Below are positions 6,673 through 15,405 of a stretch of 64,000 bases of DNA, piece after piece. The notes beneath the pieces are model-generated. The model was not told the DNA's origin, did no database searches, and worked only from the letters and a program-made list of their open reading frames with translations. Origin of the DNA: Aequorivita antarctica (lineage in GTDB: Bacteria > Bacteroidota > Bacteroidia > Flavobacteriales > Flavobacteriaceae); the NCBI RefSeq assembly GCF_007997155.1, contig NZ_VORT01000004.1:1-64000 (forward strand), in the 5' to 3' direction. Made by a program: the position numbers and the translations under genes. The number at the start of each line of letters is the position of its first letter. Position 1 is the stretch's first letter.

Positions 6673-8571
6673 TCAATTTAAATAATATTGGTTTTTAGGG
6701 TTAACTTTTATTTTCTCGGCATCCATTAACAAACGGAGCACCTTCAAAATATCGGTCTCTGCAAAAGTAAGTTTTTCTGAAATCTCCCGCGAACTTAAAT
6801 CACCGCCTTCAACCAACGCAAGTATCTGTGTTGCGATCTGTTGCATTTCTCTGTTTGATAACTTGGAATTCTGTGTTCTGCAAACTGAGCAAATTCCGCA
6901 TTTGCTGGCAGTTGTTTCGCCAAAGTATGAAACCAGTTGTACGCTTCGGCAAGTTTTGGTATTCGCAATATAGTTTAGAACAGAATTTACTTGGGCTATT
7001 TTTTTTCTATTCAGCGCTTCCACTTCACGCGAAATTACATTTATGGTTTTGTCGTCTTCCCTCGGTACGAGAAAGGTGAGCGTAGCATCGGTTATTTGCA
7101 GCATTATTTCTACAACTTGGTCGCGCTCCAATTTTTTTAAAATGGCAATAACAGTTTCAATAGATTGTCCCGTTTTGGAGACAATCAAATCTAAGTTGAC
7201 TGACGTGGGCATTTCAAATATTCCGCCGTAAATCCTGAGGATGGTTTTCCCGATAACGGAAGCGGTTACGTCTTTTTCAAAATAATGCAGCACTTCTTCC
7301 GAAGAAATTAAAAACTGAACAATTGATTTTCGCCCGAATTCCTGTGAAAGCTGAATAATGCCCAAACGATCCAAATTGTTCAACGCATTATATGCTAGCA
7401 AGGTGTTGAGATTGTATGTTTTACAGAAATCAGAAAAACCGAAGTTGTGTTGGGTAAATTCCCCTTCTCCGTAAGGAATTTGGAAATAATTGTTCAGCGT
7501 GCGATATATTTTTTTTAATTCTGAAGTAGTCGGCAGCGATTCAACAAATTGCTGTTTTACATACATTTTATCGTACTCATTATAAAGGAGTATTGCTGTA
7601 GCGTAATCTCCATCGCGTCCAGCCCGTCCAGCTTCTTGAAAATAACTCTCCAGACTTTCGGGAATTTGAAGGTGAATTACGAAACGTACATTTGGATGGT
7701 CAATCCCCATTCCAAAAGCATTTGTAGCGACCATTGTTGAAAACGTCCCGTTTCGCCAAGACTGGAGTTTTTGTGCTTTTTCCTTTGTTGATATTCCGCC
7801 GTGATAAAAAGTGGCAGAAATTCCCAAACTGTTAAGCTGTTCGCTTATTTCAATGGTGCTTTTTCTGTTTCTTACATAAACAATGGCTGACCCTTTGTTG
7901 GTTTTAAGAAGCTGCTCTGCTTTATAGAGTTTATCTTCCTGCTTAAAAACTTGATACGAAAGATTTTCGCGAACAAATGAATTTTTGAAAACCGCGGGAA
8001 GCTCCATTTTTAATTCAAAAATGGTATCTTCCAAGACTTCGGGCGTTGCCGTTGCGGTAAGTGCAATTACGGGAATCAAAGGATGTATTTCCCGAAGCAA
8101 TGTAATGTTTTTGTAAGCTGGCCGAAAATCATTTCCCCATTGAGATATGCAGTGGGCCTCATCAACAGCAATCAAATTTACATTCATTTGTTTGATGTAA
8201 TTTTGAACTATTTCCTGCTGAAGCCGTTCGGGCGAGAGGTATAGGAATTTGTAGTTTCCGTAAAGCGCATTGTCCAGTAAGGTGTTCAACTCATCAAAAG
8301 ATATTCCGCCAGTCAGTTTCAAAGCTTTTATGCCGTGTTCTTTCAAAGCATTTACTTGATCGCCCATCAGTGCCACCAAGGGCGAAACTACAATGCAGAT
8401 GCCCTCCATTGCCATAGCTGGAACTTGAAAACACAATGATTTTCCACCGCCGGTAGGCAAAAGCGCCACAGTATCCTTTCCGTTCAATACCGAATTGATT
8501 ATTTCTTCCTGCATTGGTTTGAAGGAAGTATAGCCCCAGTATTTGGTCAGGATGTCGCGGACATTTGTCAA
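6673..8571 (-). CDS. recQ: ATP-dependent DNA helicase RecQ
   Basis: 632 residues. 3'-5' DNA helicase of recombination and repair. Motif I LLPTGGGKSLCFQVPA, DEAH box AVDEAHCISQWGNDFRP, motif III ALTATATPEV, and motif VI QEAGRAGRDG are all present. The zinc-binding Cys set is seen at TKTC and SKCGICSVC. The rest of the RQC/winged-helix region is short, and a canonical HRDC domain is not obvious, so this is a compact RecQ. Its start overlaps the stop of the upstream ATPase gene by 4 bases. Confidence 0.96.
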   Translation of the reverse strand: MTNVRDILTKYWGYTSFKPMQEEIINSVLNGKDTVALLPTGGGKSLCFQVPAMAMEGICIVVSPLVALMGDQVNALKEHGIKALKLTGGISFDELNTLLDNALYGNYKFLYLSPERLQQEIVQNYIKQMNVNLIAVDEAHCISQWGNDFRPAYKNITLLREIHPLIPVIALTATATPEVLEDTIFELKMELPAVFKNSFVRENLSYQVFKQEDKLYKAEQLLKTNKGSAIVYVRNRKSTIEISEQLNSLGISATFYHGGISTKEKAQKLQSWRNGTFSTMVATNAFGMGIDHPNVRFVIHLQIPESLESYFQEAGRAGRDGDYATAILLYNEYDKMYVKQQFVESLPTTSELKKIYRTLNNYFQIPYGEGEFTQHNFGFSDFCKTYNLNTLLAYNALNNLDRLGIIQLSQEFGRKSIVQFLISSEEVLHYFEKDVTASVIGKTILRIYGGIFEMPTSVNLDLIVSKTGQSIETVIAILKKLERDQVVEIMLQITDATLTFLVPREDDKTINVISREVEALNRKKIAQVNSVLNYIANTKTCRSVQLVSYFGETTASKCGICSVCRTQNSKLSNREMQQIATQILALVEGGDLSSREISEKLTFAETDILKVLRLLMDAEKIKVNPKNQYYLN

Positions 8572-9125
8572 TTTGTTATTAAGTTAATGGTGGTTATTAT
8601 AAACTGAACTCGTTCTTTAATAGTACCCACGGGTACTTCATGAATTTTGTAACCGTAATTTTGGTAACCATTTTTTAGGAAATGAAAAATTTTTTCAGCT
8701 TGCTCAAAAGATTCATAACGCTCATTGTCCTGTTCATAAATATCTTCCCAAGGTGGGAGCACGAAGATTTCATCGTATTTATATTTTAAGCAGGTATCTG
8801 AAAATTTTTCGGGATAATGTGTGTCTACAAAATCCATGTAAGCAGTAACATCAGGCATTCCGCGATCATAGAAAAGTATTTGGCTTGCATTATTTTTTCC
8901 TTCGTGAAATTGCTTCAATCGACCTTCCAGTAGTTTTTCACTAAAAAGAATTGGGTTCTCTAGAAATAGTTGTTCAATGCCTTCTTTTTGTGCTTCTAAG
9001 ATAACATCCCTCGAAATTTCGTGTATAACGGCATGACCTTCTTTTTCCAAATAAGTAATAAGTGCTGTTTTTCCTGAACCAGGTCCGCCAGTGATTACAA
9101 TTCTTTTCGTTTTCAAAAGTTTCAA
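8568..9125 (-). CDS. AAA_28-type ATPase/kinase-like protein
   Basis: 185 residues with a Walker A motif at the N-terminus (KRIVITGGPGSGKTALI) and a DRGMPDVTAYMDF segment typical of the NadR/AAA_28-like P-loop family, followed by FVLPPWEDIYEQDNERYESFEQA. These enzymes are presumed small-molecule or nucleoside kinases; the substrate is unknown. It overlaps recQ by 4 bases and is the promoter-proximal gene of the ATPase-recQ-fmt run. Confidence 0.82.
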   Translation of the reverse strand: MKLLKTKRIVITGGPGSGKTALITYLEKEGHAVIHEISRDVILEAQKEGIEQLFLENPILFSEKLLEGRLKQFHEGKNNASQILFYDRGMPDVTAYMDFVDTHYPEKFSDTCLKYKYDEIFVLPPWEDIYEQDNERYESFEQAEKIFHFLKNGYQNYGYKIHEVPVGTIKERVQFIITTINLITN

Positions 9126-9166
9126 TTTTATACAAAGTAAGTAAATAAATATTTGTGGTGAAAGTG

Positions 9167-9174
9167 TATCTTTG
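9167..9174 (+). promoter_or_regulatory. -7 box of the DUF493 gene
   Basis: TATCTTTG, an exact TAnnTTTG match, 26 bases before the ATG at 9201. The -33 element is not clear. Confidence 0.45.
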
Positions 9175-9200
9175 TTGCTTACACAGTTACTATTATTTTA

Positions 9201-9491
9201 ATGGATCAAGACAAGAATACCGCAGAATTTTACGAGCGTTTAAAAAAACAACTTGCAGAAGATGCCACTTGGCCATCGCCCTATCTTTTTAAATTTATAG
9301 TGCCTGCGAATCTTGAAAAGATTGCTGAAATAAGAGCTATTTACGACGGTACGGATGCCGAAATAACAACCCGCGATTCATCAAAAGGGACCTATTCTAG
9401 TGTTTCTATAAAAGTTACGATGGATTCTCCAGATGATGTGGTTAAAAAATATCTTGAAGTTTCCAAGGTTGAAGGTGTTATTTCACTATAA
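9201..9491 (+). CDS. DUF493 (YbeD-like) family protein
   Basis: 96 residues. The YbeD fold is recognisable: WPSPYLFKFIVPANLEKIAEI, then RDSSKGTYSSVSIKVTMDSPDDVVKKYLEVSKVEGVISL at the C-terminus. It is an ACT-like small cytoplasmic protein of unknown function. First gene of a plus-strand run with DUF4290 and murA. Confidence 0.9.
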   Translation: MDQDKNTAEFYERLKKQLAEDATWPSPYLFKFIVPANLEKIAEIRAIYDGTDAEITTRDSSKGTYSSVSIKVTMDSPDDVVKKYLEVSKVEGVISL

Positions 9492-9565
9492 TTTTTAGTA
9501 TTTTGCGTGAGAAATGATTTTCAATCTTTCCGAATACACTAAATTCTTTCCTTAATAAAAACATT

Positions 9566-10240
9566 TTGATACAAGAAGTAGCACAAATAGAATATAATAC
9601 AGAGCGCCCAAAATTGATTATTCCAGAATATGGACGTCATATTCAAAAAATGGTAGATCAAGCAATCGCCACAGAAGATAAAGACGAGCGAAATAAAATT
9701 GCCAAAAGCATAATTGCGGTAATGGGAAACCTAAACCCGCACCTTCGCGATGTTCCAGATTTTCAGCCAATGCTTTGGGATCAACTTTTTATTATCTCGG
9801 ACTTTAAACTTGATGTAGATTCTCCTTTTCCAATTCCTTCTCGGGAAGAATTAATGGAGCGTCCCGAACCATTAAGCTATCCGCAAAATTTTCCTAAATA
9901 TCGTTTTTATGGCAATAACATCAAAAGGATGATTGATGTAGCTAGTAGTTGGGAAGAAGGCGATAAAAAAGAAGGACTTGTACTTACCATTGCGAACCAC
10001 ATGAAAAAATGTTTCCTAAACTGGAACAAAGATACTGTGGAAGATGATGTTATTTTTGCCCATCTTTTTGAACTTTCTGAAGGGAAAATCAATCTTAAAA
10101 ACAGCGATGAGGATTTAAGTGATGCTTCCAACTTGTTAAAAAACAAAAAACGTTTCAACACGAATACTTCTTCAGGTAAGAAAAATTACAAACCAAGCAA
10201 TAGCAATAACAATAGCAACCGCAACCGCAAACGTTATTAA
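9566..10240 (+). CDS. DUF4290 domain protein, TTG start
   Basis: 224 residues. No ATG occurs upstream in frame before a stop at 9515-9517, and the first internal ATG (MVDQAI) would remove the conserved YNTERPKLIIPEYGRHIQKMV block, so the TTG at 9566 is the likely start. The body is helical, with GNLNPHLRDVPDFQPMLWDQLF and WNKDTVEDDVIFAHLFELS. The tail is low-complexity, Asn/Ser/Lys/Arg-rich, and ends NRNRKRY, which suggests nucleic-acid contact. The family is restricted to Bacteroidota. It is followed by murA after 17 bases. Confidence 0.88.
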   Translation: MIQEVAQIEYNTERPKLIIPEYGRHIQKMVDQAIATEDKDERNKIAKSIIAVMGNLNPHLRDVPDFQPMLWDQLFIISDFKLDVDSPFPIPSREELMERPEPLSYPQNFPKYRFYGNNIKRMIDVASSWEEGDKKEGLVLTIANHMKKCFLNWNKDTVEDDVIFAHLFELSEGKINLKNSDEDLSDASNLLKNKKRFNTNTSSGKKNYKPSNSNNNSNRNRKRY

Positions 10241-10257
10241 AATTTCAACCGTTATTT

Positions 10258-11571
10258 ATGGGAACTTTCCAAATAGAGGGCGGGCATAAACTGAAAGGCG
10301 AAATTACGCCGCAGGGTGCCAAAAACGAAGCCTTACAAATTCTTTGTGCAGTATTATTGACTCCGGAAAAAGTTATTATCGAAAACATTCCAGATATTCT
10401 TGACGTCAATAAACTGATAAAAATATTAGAAAATCTTGGCGTAAAAATCCAAAAACTTGGAAAAGGCAAATACGCTTTTACGGCTGACGATATCAATTTA
10501 AACTACCTGGAATCCGAACTTTTTAAGCAAGAAGGAAGCTCGCTTCGTGGTTCCATTATGATTGTCGGCCCTTTATTGGCAAGATTCGGGAAAGGCTACA
10601 TTCCAAGACCAGGTGGCGATAAAATTGGAAGAAGAAGACTGGATACACATTTTGAAGGTTTTATAAAACTTGGTGCCAAATTCAGATACAACAAAGAGGA
10701 GCGCTTTTATGGTGTTGAAGCTCCCAAAGGTTTAAAAGGAGCGTATATGCTTTTGGACCAAGCTTCTGTTACAGGAACTGCAAACATTATCATGGCAGCG
10801 GTTTTGGCTAAGGGCAAAACTACAATTTATAATGCCGCTTGCGAACCATATATCCAGCAACTATGCAAAATGCTGAACGCTATGGGAGCTAAAATAAGCG
10901 GTATTAGCTCTAACTTATTAGTAATTGAAGGTGTTGAAAGTCTAGGAGGCTGTAAACACAGGGTTTTGCCAGATATGATTGAAATAGGCAGTTGGATTGG
11001 TTTGGCTGCAATGACTCATAGCGAAATCACAATTAAAAATGTAAGCTGGGAAAATTTGGGATTAATTCCTGAAACCTTCAGAAAACTGGGTATTAAACTA
11101 AATAAGAAGGGGGATGATATTCATATTCCTTCACAAAAGGAATACGAAATTCAAGGCTATATTGATGGTTCTATTCTTACAGTAGCTGATGCGCCGTGGC
11201 CTGGTTTTACACCAGATTTATTGAGTATTGTTCTTGTGGTCTGTACCCAAGCAAAAGGAAGCGTGCTCATTCACCAAAAAATGTTTGAAAGTCGTTTGTT
11301 TTTCGTGGATAAGTTAATAGATATGGGTGCGAAAATCATTCTTTGTGATCCGCACAGGGCCACAGTTATTGGCCATAATTTTCAATCAAACCTTAAAGCT
11401 ACAACAATGGTTTCTCCAGATATTAGAGCTGGTATTTCATTGTTGATTGCAGCACTTTCTGCGGAAGGTATAAGTACAATCCACAATATTGAACAGATAG
11501 ACAGAGGTTATGAAAATATTGACGAAAGACTTCGGGCAATCGGCGCAAAAATAACGCGCACAGAGCCTTAA
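10258..11571 (+). CDS. murA: UDP-GlcNAc 1-carboxyvinyltransferase MurA
   Basis: 437 residues. First committed step of peptidoglycan synthesis: transfer of enolpyruvate from PEP to UDP-GlcNAc. It shows the EPSP-synthase-like double repeat, with GAKNEALQILCAVLLT at the N-terminus and the C-terminal DIRAGISLLIAALSAEG. The loop that carries the catalytic Cys in E. coli (GGCTIG) reads PGGDKIGRRRLDTH, so Cys is replaced by Asp121. Asp here is known from MurA of Mycobacterium and Chlamydia and makes the enzyme insensitive to fosfomycin. Operon partner of DUF4290. Confidence 0.97.
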   Translation: MGTFQIEGGHKLKGEITPQGAKNEALQILCAVLLTPEKVIIENIPDILDVNKLIKILENLGVKIQKLGKGKYAFTADDINLNYLESELFKQEGSSLRGSIMIVGPLLARFGKGYIPRPGGDKIGRRRLDTHFEGFIKLGAKFRYNKEERFYGVEAPKGLKGAYMLLDQASVTGTANIIMAAVLAKGKTTIYNAACEPYIQQLCKMLNAMGAKISGISSNLLVIEGVESLGGCKHRVLPDMIEIGSWIGLAAMTHSEITIKNVSWENLGLIPETFRKLGIKLNKKGDDIHIPSQKEYEIQGYIDGSILTVADAPWPGFTPDLLSIVLVVCTQAKGSVLIHQKMFESRLFFVDKLIDMGAKIILCDPHRATVIGHNFQSNLKATTMVSPDIRAGISLLIAALSAEGISTIHNIEQIDRGYENIDERLRAIGAKITRTEP

Positions 11572-11577
11572 AAGGAG

Positions 11578-12165
11578 TTAACCCTTTCTATTCTTATTAA
11601 TTTCATCTTGTAGTTTTCTGCGAAGTTTTTGTTCGCGCTCCAAACTGTTTCGACGGTAATCTTCCAGTTCAATTTCCATCTCAGCCATATTTAGTTGTGC
11701 GGCGTTGGTGATTTTGTGACTGTTCAAAAATCTGTAGAATAAAAAACCACTTATAAATAGTAAAATCACGATAATACCCCACATTATAGAGTTGTAAGCG
11801 GCTTTGGAAGTTAGAATTCCAAAAACAGCTATTCCATCCTCTTTTTCTTTTGAGTTAGCCAGGTTTTGCTGAGTGTTCTTTAAATTTTGGCGAAGCGAAT
11901 CAACTTCATTTTTTTGTTGTGTCAACTCGATTTGCTGGGTCTTTATTTTTTCCTCCAAAGAAGAAACTGAATCTAAAATATTTCGCTTTAAAGTAGCTAG
12001 CTGCGTTTTTTTCACAACCTTATACTCTTGATAACTGTTGCTTTTGTCAAAAGCATCGGTCATTTGTTCGTTTAGGGTGTTTTTTTTTACTTGAATTGAA
12101 TCCTGTGCAGTAATTGTCAGCGTAAAAAGGAATAGGGGAAATGTCAGTAAGATAATCTTCTTCAT
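11578..12165 (-). CDS. Membrane-anchored coiled-coil protein
   Basis: 195 residues: signal peptide (MKKIILLTFPLFLFTLTITAQ), an alpha-helical coiled coil at about 55-110 rich in Gln, Lys and Glu, one membrane segment (SIMWGIIVILLFISGFLFYRF, about 130-150), then a charged helical cytoplasmic tail with NRKG at the end. I know orthologues in Flavobacteriaceae under the unsupported name tRNA (guanine-N1)-methyltransferase; nothing in this sequence supports methylation. It converges with murA, with 6 bases between stops. Confidence 0.8.
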   Translation of the reverse strand: MKKIILLTFPLFLFTLTITAQDSIQVKKNTLNEQMTDAFDKSNSYQEYKVVKKTQLATLKRNILDSVSSLEEKIKTQQIELTQQKNEVDSLRQNLKNTQQNLANSKEKEDGIAVFGILTSKAAYNSIMWGIIVILLFISGFLFYRFLNSHKITNAAQLNMAEMEIELEDYRRNSLEREQKLRRKLQDEINKNRKG

Positions 12166-12242
12166 GGTTTCAGGTTTGTGTGCAATGCTTTATTTAACAG
12201 TGCAAGAGTAGAAAAATTGTGCACAACCACCCAAATTTTACT

Positions 12243-12491
12243 TCAAATTACAAAATCTTTAACAAACTGTTTAGTTTTTATATTAGAACATGCGAGTGCT
12301 CCAGAGGGACATTTTTTTACCTGTGAGATGATTTTCTTTGTACTAGCACCTTCTAAATCAATCCATGGAATCACAGAAGTTTTAAATACTTCCGAAAGCC
12401 CTTTTGCACAAGCTTCGGCATGGATGCAACGACTTGGTTCATAGGTGACAATAACTTCACCATTGCTATATACGTTTTTGTAGGTTTCCAT
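12243..12491 (-). CDS. (4Fe-4S) mono-cluster protein
   Basis: 82 residues from the ATG at 12491. A longer in-frame start would overlap the photolyase gene and adds sequence that does not look coding. The Cys pattern RCIHAEACAKGL followed by KKCPSGAL matches the divergent 4Fe-4S mono-cluster family (Fer4_19), small ferredoxin-like electron carriers. TVIPWIDL-like spacing between the two motifs is normal. It lies downstream of the photolyase gene on the same strand, about 110 bases away. Confidence 0.8.
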   Translation of the reverse strand: METYKNVYSNGEVIVTYEPSRCIHAEACAKGLSEVFKTSVIPWIDLEGASTKKIISQVKKCPSGALACSNIKTKQFVKDFVI

Positions 12492-12601
12492 AGATTTACA
12501 ATTTGGGTCTGTATATACAGTTTTAATTTTAATCGATAAAACTACACCTTTTATCGATATAATACATGTAATTAAGAATAATCGTACAGATATTAACAAA
12601 T

Positions 12602-13906
12602 TTACGAAACCGCATCTTTGTAAACTTGTAAACATCTTTCACGTGCTTTTTTGTGGTCAACCAATTTTTCGGAATAATTTTCGGTTTCAAATTCTGGAAC
12701 ATATTTTTTTATGTATTTGTAATCTTTGTCAAACTTTTCAATTTGTGTAGTTGGGTTAAAAATTCTAAAATACGGGGCGGCATCAACGCCACTTCCAGCT
12801 GCCCATTGCCAATTACCAACGTTGCTAGCCATTTCATAATCTAGTAACTTTACAGCAAAATAAGCTTCGCCCCAACGCCAGTCTATTAAAAGATGTTTGC
12901 ATAGAAAGCTGGCCACGACCATTCGCACGCGATTGTGCATATATCCTGTTTCATTAAGTTGGCGCATTCCAGCGTCTACTAACGGATAACCAGTTTGTCC
13001 GTCTTGCCATTTTTTGAATTCAGTTTCATTGTTGCGCCACTCAATACGGTCATATTTCTTTTTAAAAGCATTTGCTACCGTTTCGGGGAAGTGCCACAGT
13101 ATTTGCATAAAGAATTCACGCCAAATTAGCTCCTGCCAAAAGACCTCGTTCTTTTCAGCAGTTGCTTTTTTTATCATTTTTCGAATACTTACTGTGCCAA
13201 AACGCAAATGTGGGCCTAAATGCGTAGTTGCATCTTCCGAGGGAAAGTTTCTTCGTTGCTCGTATTCTTGAATAGTAGTAGGGGTAACGTCGTAGTCGGG
13301 AACTTCAATTTTTGATTTTTTGAAGCCAATATCGCTAAGTGTAAGATTGGGCAATTGAGCGTTTTGATATAGTTTTTTTAGAAATTCACTCGTGTAATAA
13401 ATCTTTTCATCATTTTCTTCTTTAAATTTCTCCTTCCACTTTTTCATATAAGGAGTGTAAACGATATATGGTTCGCCGTCACTTTTTACAACTTCGTCTT
13501 TTTCAAAAATCACTTGGTCTTTAAAAGTATAGAAACCGATGTTTTCTTTGGAAAGTAGTTTTTCTATTTGCTCATCACGTTTTTTCGCGTAAGGCTCATA
13601 ATCGCGATTTGTTATTACGTGTTGGACGTCAAATTCTGAAATTATTTTCTTGAAAACTTCTTCGGGTTTGCCGTGATACATTGCGAGGCTACTGCCGTGT
13701 TCTTGCAGTTCATTCCGCATTTTTTGAAGCGTTTCAAAAATAAAAGTAACACGGGCATCGTCTTTTGGGAGCTCGTTCAATATTTCTGAATCAAATATAA
13801 ATATTGGAATTACTGGAAACTTTCCGTGTAGTGCTTTGTAAAAACCTAAGTTGTCATCTAATCGCAGATCTCTTCGGAACCAAAATATGTTTACTTTTTC
13901 TTTCAA
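12602..13906 (-). CDS. phr: Deoxyribodipyrimidine photolyase
   Basis: 434 residues. Light-driven repair of cyclobutane pyrimidine dimers with FAD. The N-terminal antenna domain begins VNIFWFRRDLRLDDN. The C-terminal FAD domain has THLGPHLRFGTVSIR, WQELIWREFFMQILWHFP, GYPLVDAGMRQLNETGYMHNRVRM and NWQWAAGSGVDAAPYFRIFNP, all class I photolyase/cryptochrome signatures. The intact Trp positions favour repair function over a pure sensor. Downstream gene of an SRPBCC-SDR-photolyase operon (3-base spacing to the SDR gene). Confidence 0.95.
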   Translation of the reverse strand: MKEKVNIFWFRRDLRLDDNLGFYKALHGKFPVIPIFIFDSEILNELPKDDARVTFIFETLQKMRNELQEHGSSLAMYHGKPEEVFKKIISEFDVQHVITNRDYEPYAKKRDEQIEKLLSKENIGFYTFKDQVIFEKDEVVKSDGEPYIVYTPYMKKWKEKFKEENDEKIYYTSEFLKKLYQNAQLPNLTLSDIGFKKSKIEVPDYDVTPTTIQEYEQRRNFPSEDATTHLGPHLRFGTVSIRKMIKKATAEKNEVFWQELIWREFFMQILWHFPETVANAFKKKYDRIEWRNNETEFKKWQDGQTGYPLVDAGMRQLNETGYMHNRVRMVVASFLCKHLLIDWRWGEAYFAVKLLDYEMASNVGNWQWAAGSGVDAAPYFRIFNPTTQIEKFDKDYKYIKKYVPEFETENYSEKLVDHKKARERCLQVYKDAVS

Positions 13907-13909
13907 ATC

Positions 13910-14605
13910 TTAATTAATATTTAGAGTAGAAAGCCCACCATCCACACCAAAAATTTGGCCCGTAATCCACTGTGATTCATCATTCAATAGAAATGCTGCC
14001 ATAGCCGCAATATCTTCCGTAGAGCCAACCTTTTTTAAAGGATGTCGCTTCGCCATTATTTCCTTTTTAGAATCACTATTCAAAAGCCTTGAAGCTAATG
14101 GAGTATCCGTTAATGAAGGTGCGATAACATTTACCCTAAACTTTGGTGCATATTCAGCGGCAAGTGCTTTTGCAAAACCCTCAATGGCTCCTTTTGAAGC
14201 GGCAACGCTTGTGTGAAAAGGCATGCCTACTTTTACAGCAACCGTGCTAAAAAAAACGAGACTCGCTTGTTCCGAATTTTTTAATTTTGGAAGTAAACCG
14301 TGAACAACGCGAATCAGCGAATTAAAATTGAGCTCCATGTCTTCATTAAAATTATCGGGTCTCATCATTTTAAATGGTTTTAGATTGATGCTTCCTGGGC
14401 AGTATACCAATCCGTCTATTTTTTTAGGTAAATCCAGGCTTGTTATATCATCTTTTAAAACATCAAAAGTTAGGTGAATAATGTCCTTTGGTATGTTATC
14501 ATTGCTTCGTGAAGCGATAATTATCTGATGACTATCCTTTAATTTTTCTGCAATAGAAGCTCCAATTCCATAGGAACCACCTATTAGTAATATCGTTTTT
14601 TGCAT
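13910..14605 (-). CDS. Short-chain dehydrogenase/reductase-like protein
   Basis: 231 residues. The Rossmann fold is clear: LLIGGSYGIGASIAEKL (TGxxxGIG class), DVL and GLVYCPGSINLKP at the NNAG position, FFSTVAV with the catalytic Ser. The usual YxxxK reads VAASK (in PFHTSVAASKGAIEG), so the catalytic Tyr is missing while Lys is kept; LIAPSLTDTPLA follows. It may bind NAD(P) without normal SDR chemistry. It lies 3 bases from the photolyase start and 14 bases from the SRPBCC gene, so one operon. Confidence 0.88.
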   Translation of the reverse strand: MQKTILLIGGSYGIGASIAEKLKDSHQIIIASRSNDNIPKDIIHLTFDVLKDDITSLDLPKKIDGLVYCPGSINLKPFKMMRPDNFNEDMELNFNSLIRVVHGLLPKLKNSEQASLVFFSTVAVKVGMPFHTSVAASKGAIEGFAKALAAEYAPKFRVNVIAPSLTDTPLASRLLNSDSKKEIMAKRHPLKKVGSTEDIAAMAAFLLNDESQWITGQIFGVDGGLSTLNIN

Positions 14606-14619
14606 TGTTTTTTTTAAAG

Positions 14620-15081
14620 TTACATGGTTCCGAAGAGTTCAATCAGTTTGTTTTGTCGGTATTCAAATATTTCGTCAAGCTTCGGTTTTACCAAAAAAGG
14701 ATGTGCCAATTGGCCCAAAAACCCAAAAGGAAGTTTGTAGTGCAGTAAATCTTCCATTTCCACTCCACCGTCAATCTCCTTTATAAAGTGTTTATGATGC
14801 CAAAGGGCATAGGGACCAAAGCGCTGCTCGTCAACAAAATATTTTCTTTCGACACTATGGGTGATTTCGGTTACCCATTTGGTCTTGATTCCTAATATTG
14901 GGGTAACGATATATTCTATGATCTGTCCGGCAAACATAGGTCTGTCAGCACCAGATTGAATATGGAAACCCATATAATTTGGCGTAATTACTTTTAGGTT
15001 TTTAGGATTTGATAAAAAATTCCAAGCCTCGTCCAAAGAAATAGGGAGGTGCTGTTTAGTGTGTAGCGTATAGATTTTCAT
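14620..15081 (-). CDS. SRPBCC family protein
   Basis: 153 residues, polyketide cyclase/dehydrase-like ligand-binding fold: IYTLHTKQHLPISLDEAWNFLSNPKNLKVITPNYMGF at the N-terminus, then a PILGIKTKWVTEI strand and a HKHFIKEIDGGVEMEDLLHYKLPFG segment, ending in a long helix. Related proteins are sometimes called cell-division-inhibitor-like. In flavobacteria it is commonly next to the SDR and photolyase genes, as here, which suggests a light- or UV-related role; the ligand is unknown. Confidence 0.85.
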   Translation of the reverse strand: MKIYTLHTKQHLPISLDEAWNFLSNPKNLKVITPNYMGFHIQSGADRPMFAGQIIEYIVTPILGIKTKWVTEITHSVERKYFVDEQRFGPYALWHHKHFIKEIDGGVEMEDLLHYKLPFGFLGQLAHPFLVKPKLDEIFEYRQNKLIELFGTM

Positions 15082-15088
15082 TCAATCT

Positions 15089-15196
15089 TTATTTCGATTG
15101 TAATTTCCTGTTCATTCGCAATAATCGATAGGTATTTGTTCTAACCTCACCCTTGCGAATACTCGACCTAAATATTCTCGTTAAAAACTTCAACAT
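15089..15196 (-). CDS. Possible 35-residue basic peptide
   Basis: ATG at 15196 to TAA at 15089-15091. It begins MLKFLTRIFRSSIRKGEVR and ends RMNRKLQSK: amphipathic and very basic, with a net charge of about +11. It is on the same strand as the SRPBCC-SDR-phr operon and ends 7 bases before the next ATG, so it could be its first gene. No homologue is known to me and a chance frame of this size is possible. Confidence 0.4.
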   Translation of the reverse strand: MLKFLTRIFRSSIRKGEVRTNTYRLLRMNRKLQSK

Positions 15197-15405
15197 TTTT
15201 TCAAATTTTCCTTAAATATACTTTGTTTCAGCATATTTAAAAAAGATTAAACAAATAATTAACAATTCCTCCGTACTTAAACAATAGCTTGAATTTTGAA
15301 GATTTATTTATTAGTAATTTTTAACTTTTTTAGGCTTTTCTTAACTATTTAAAAATTTCCAAATTGTAACTTCGTAAAAAATATAAACACCTAAAAACCA
15401 TTACA

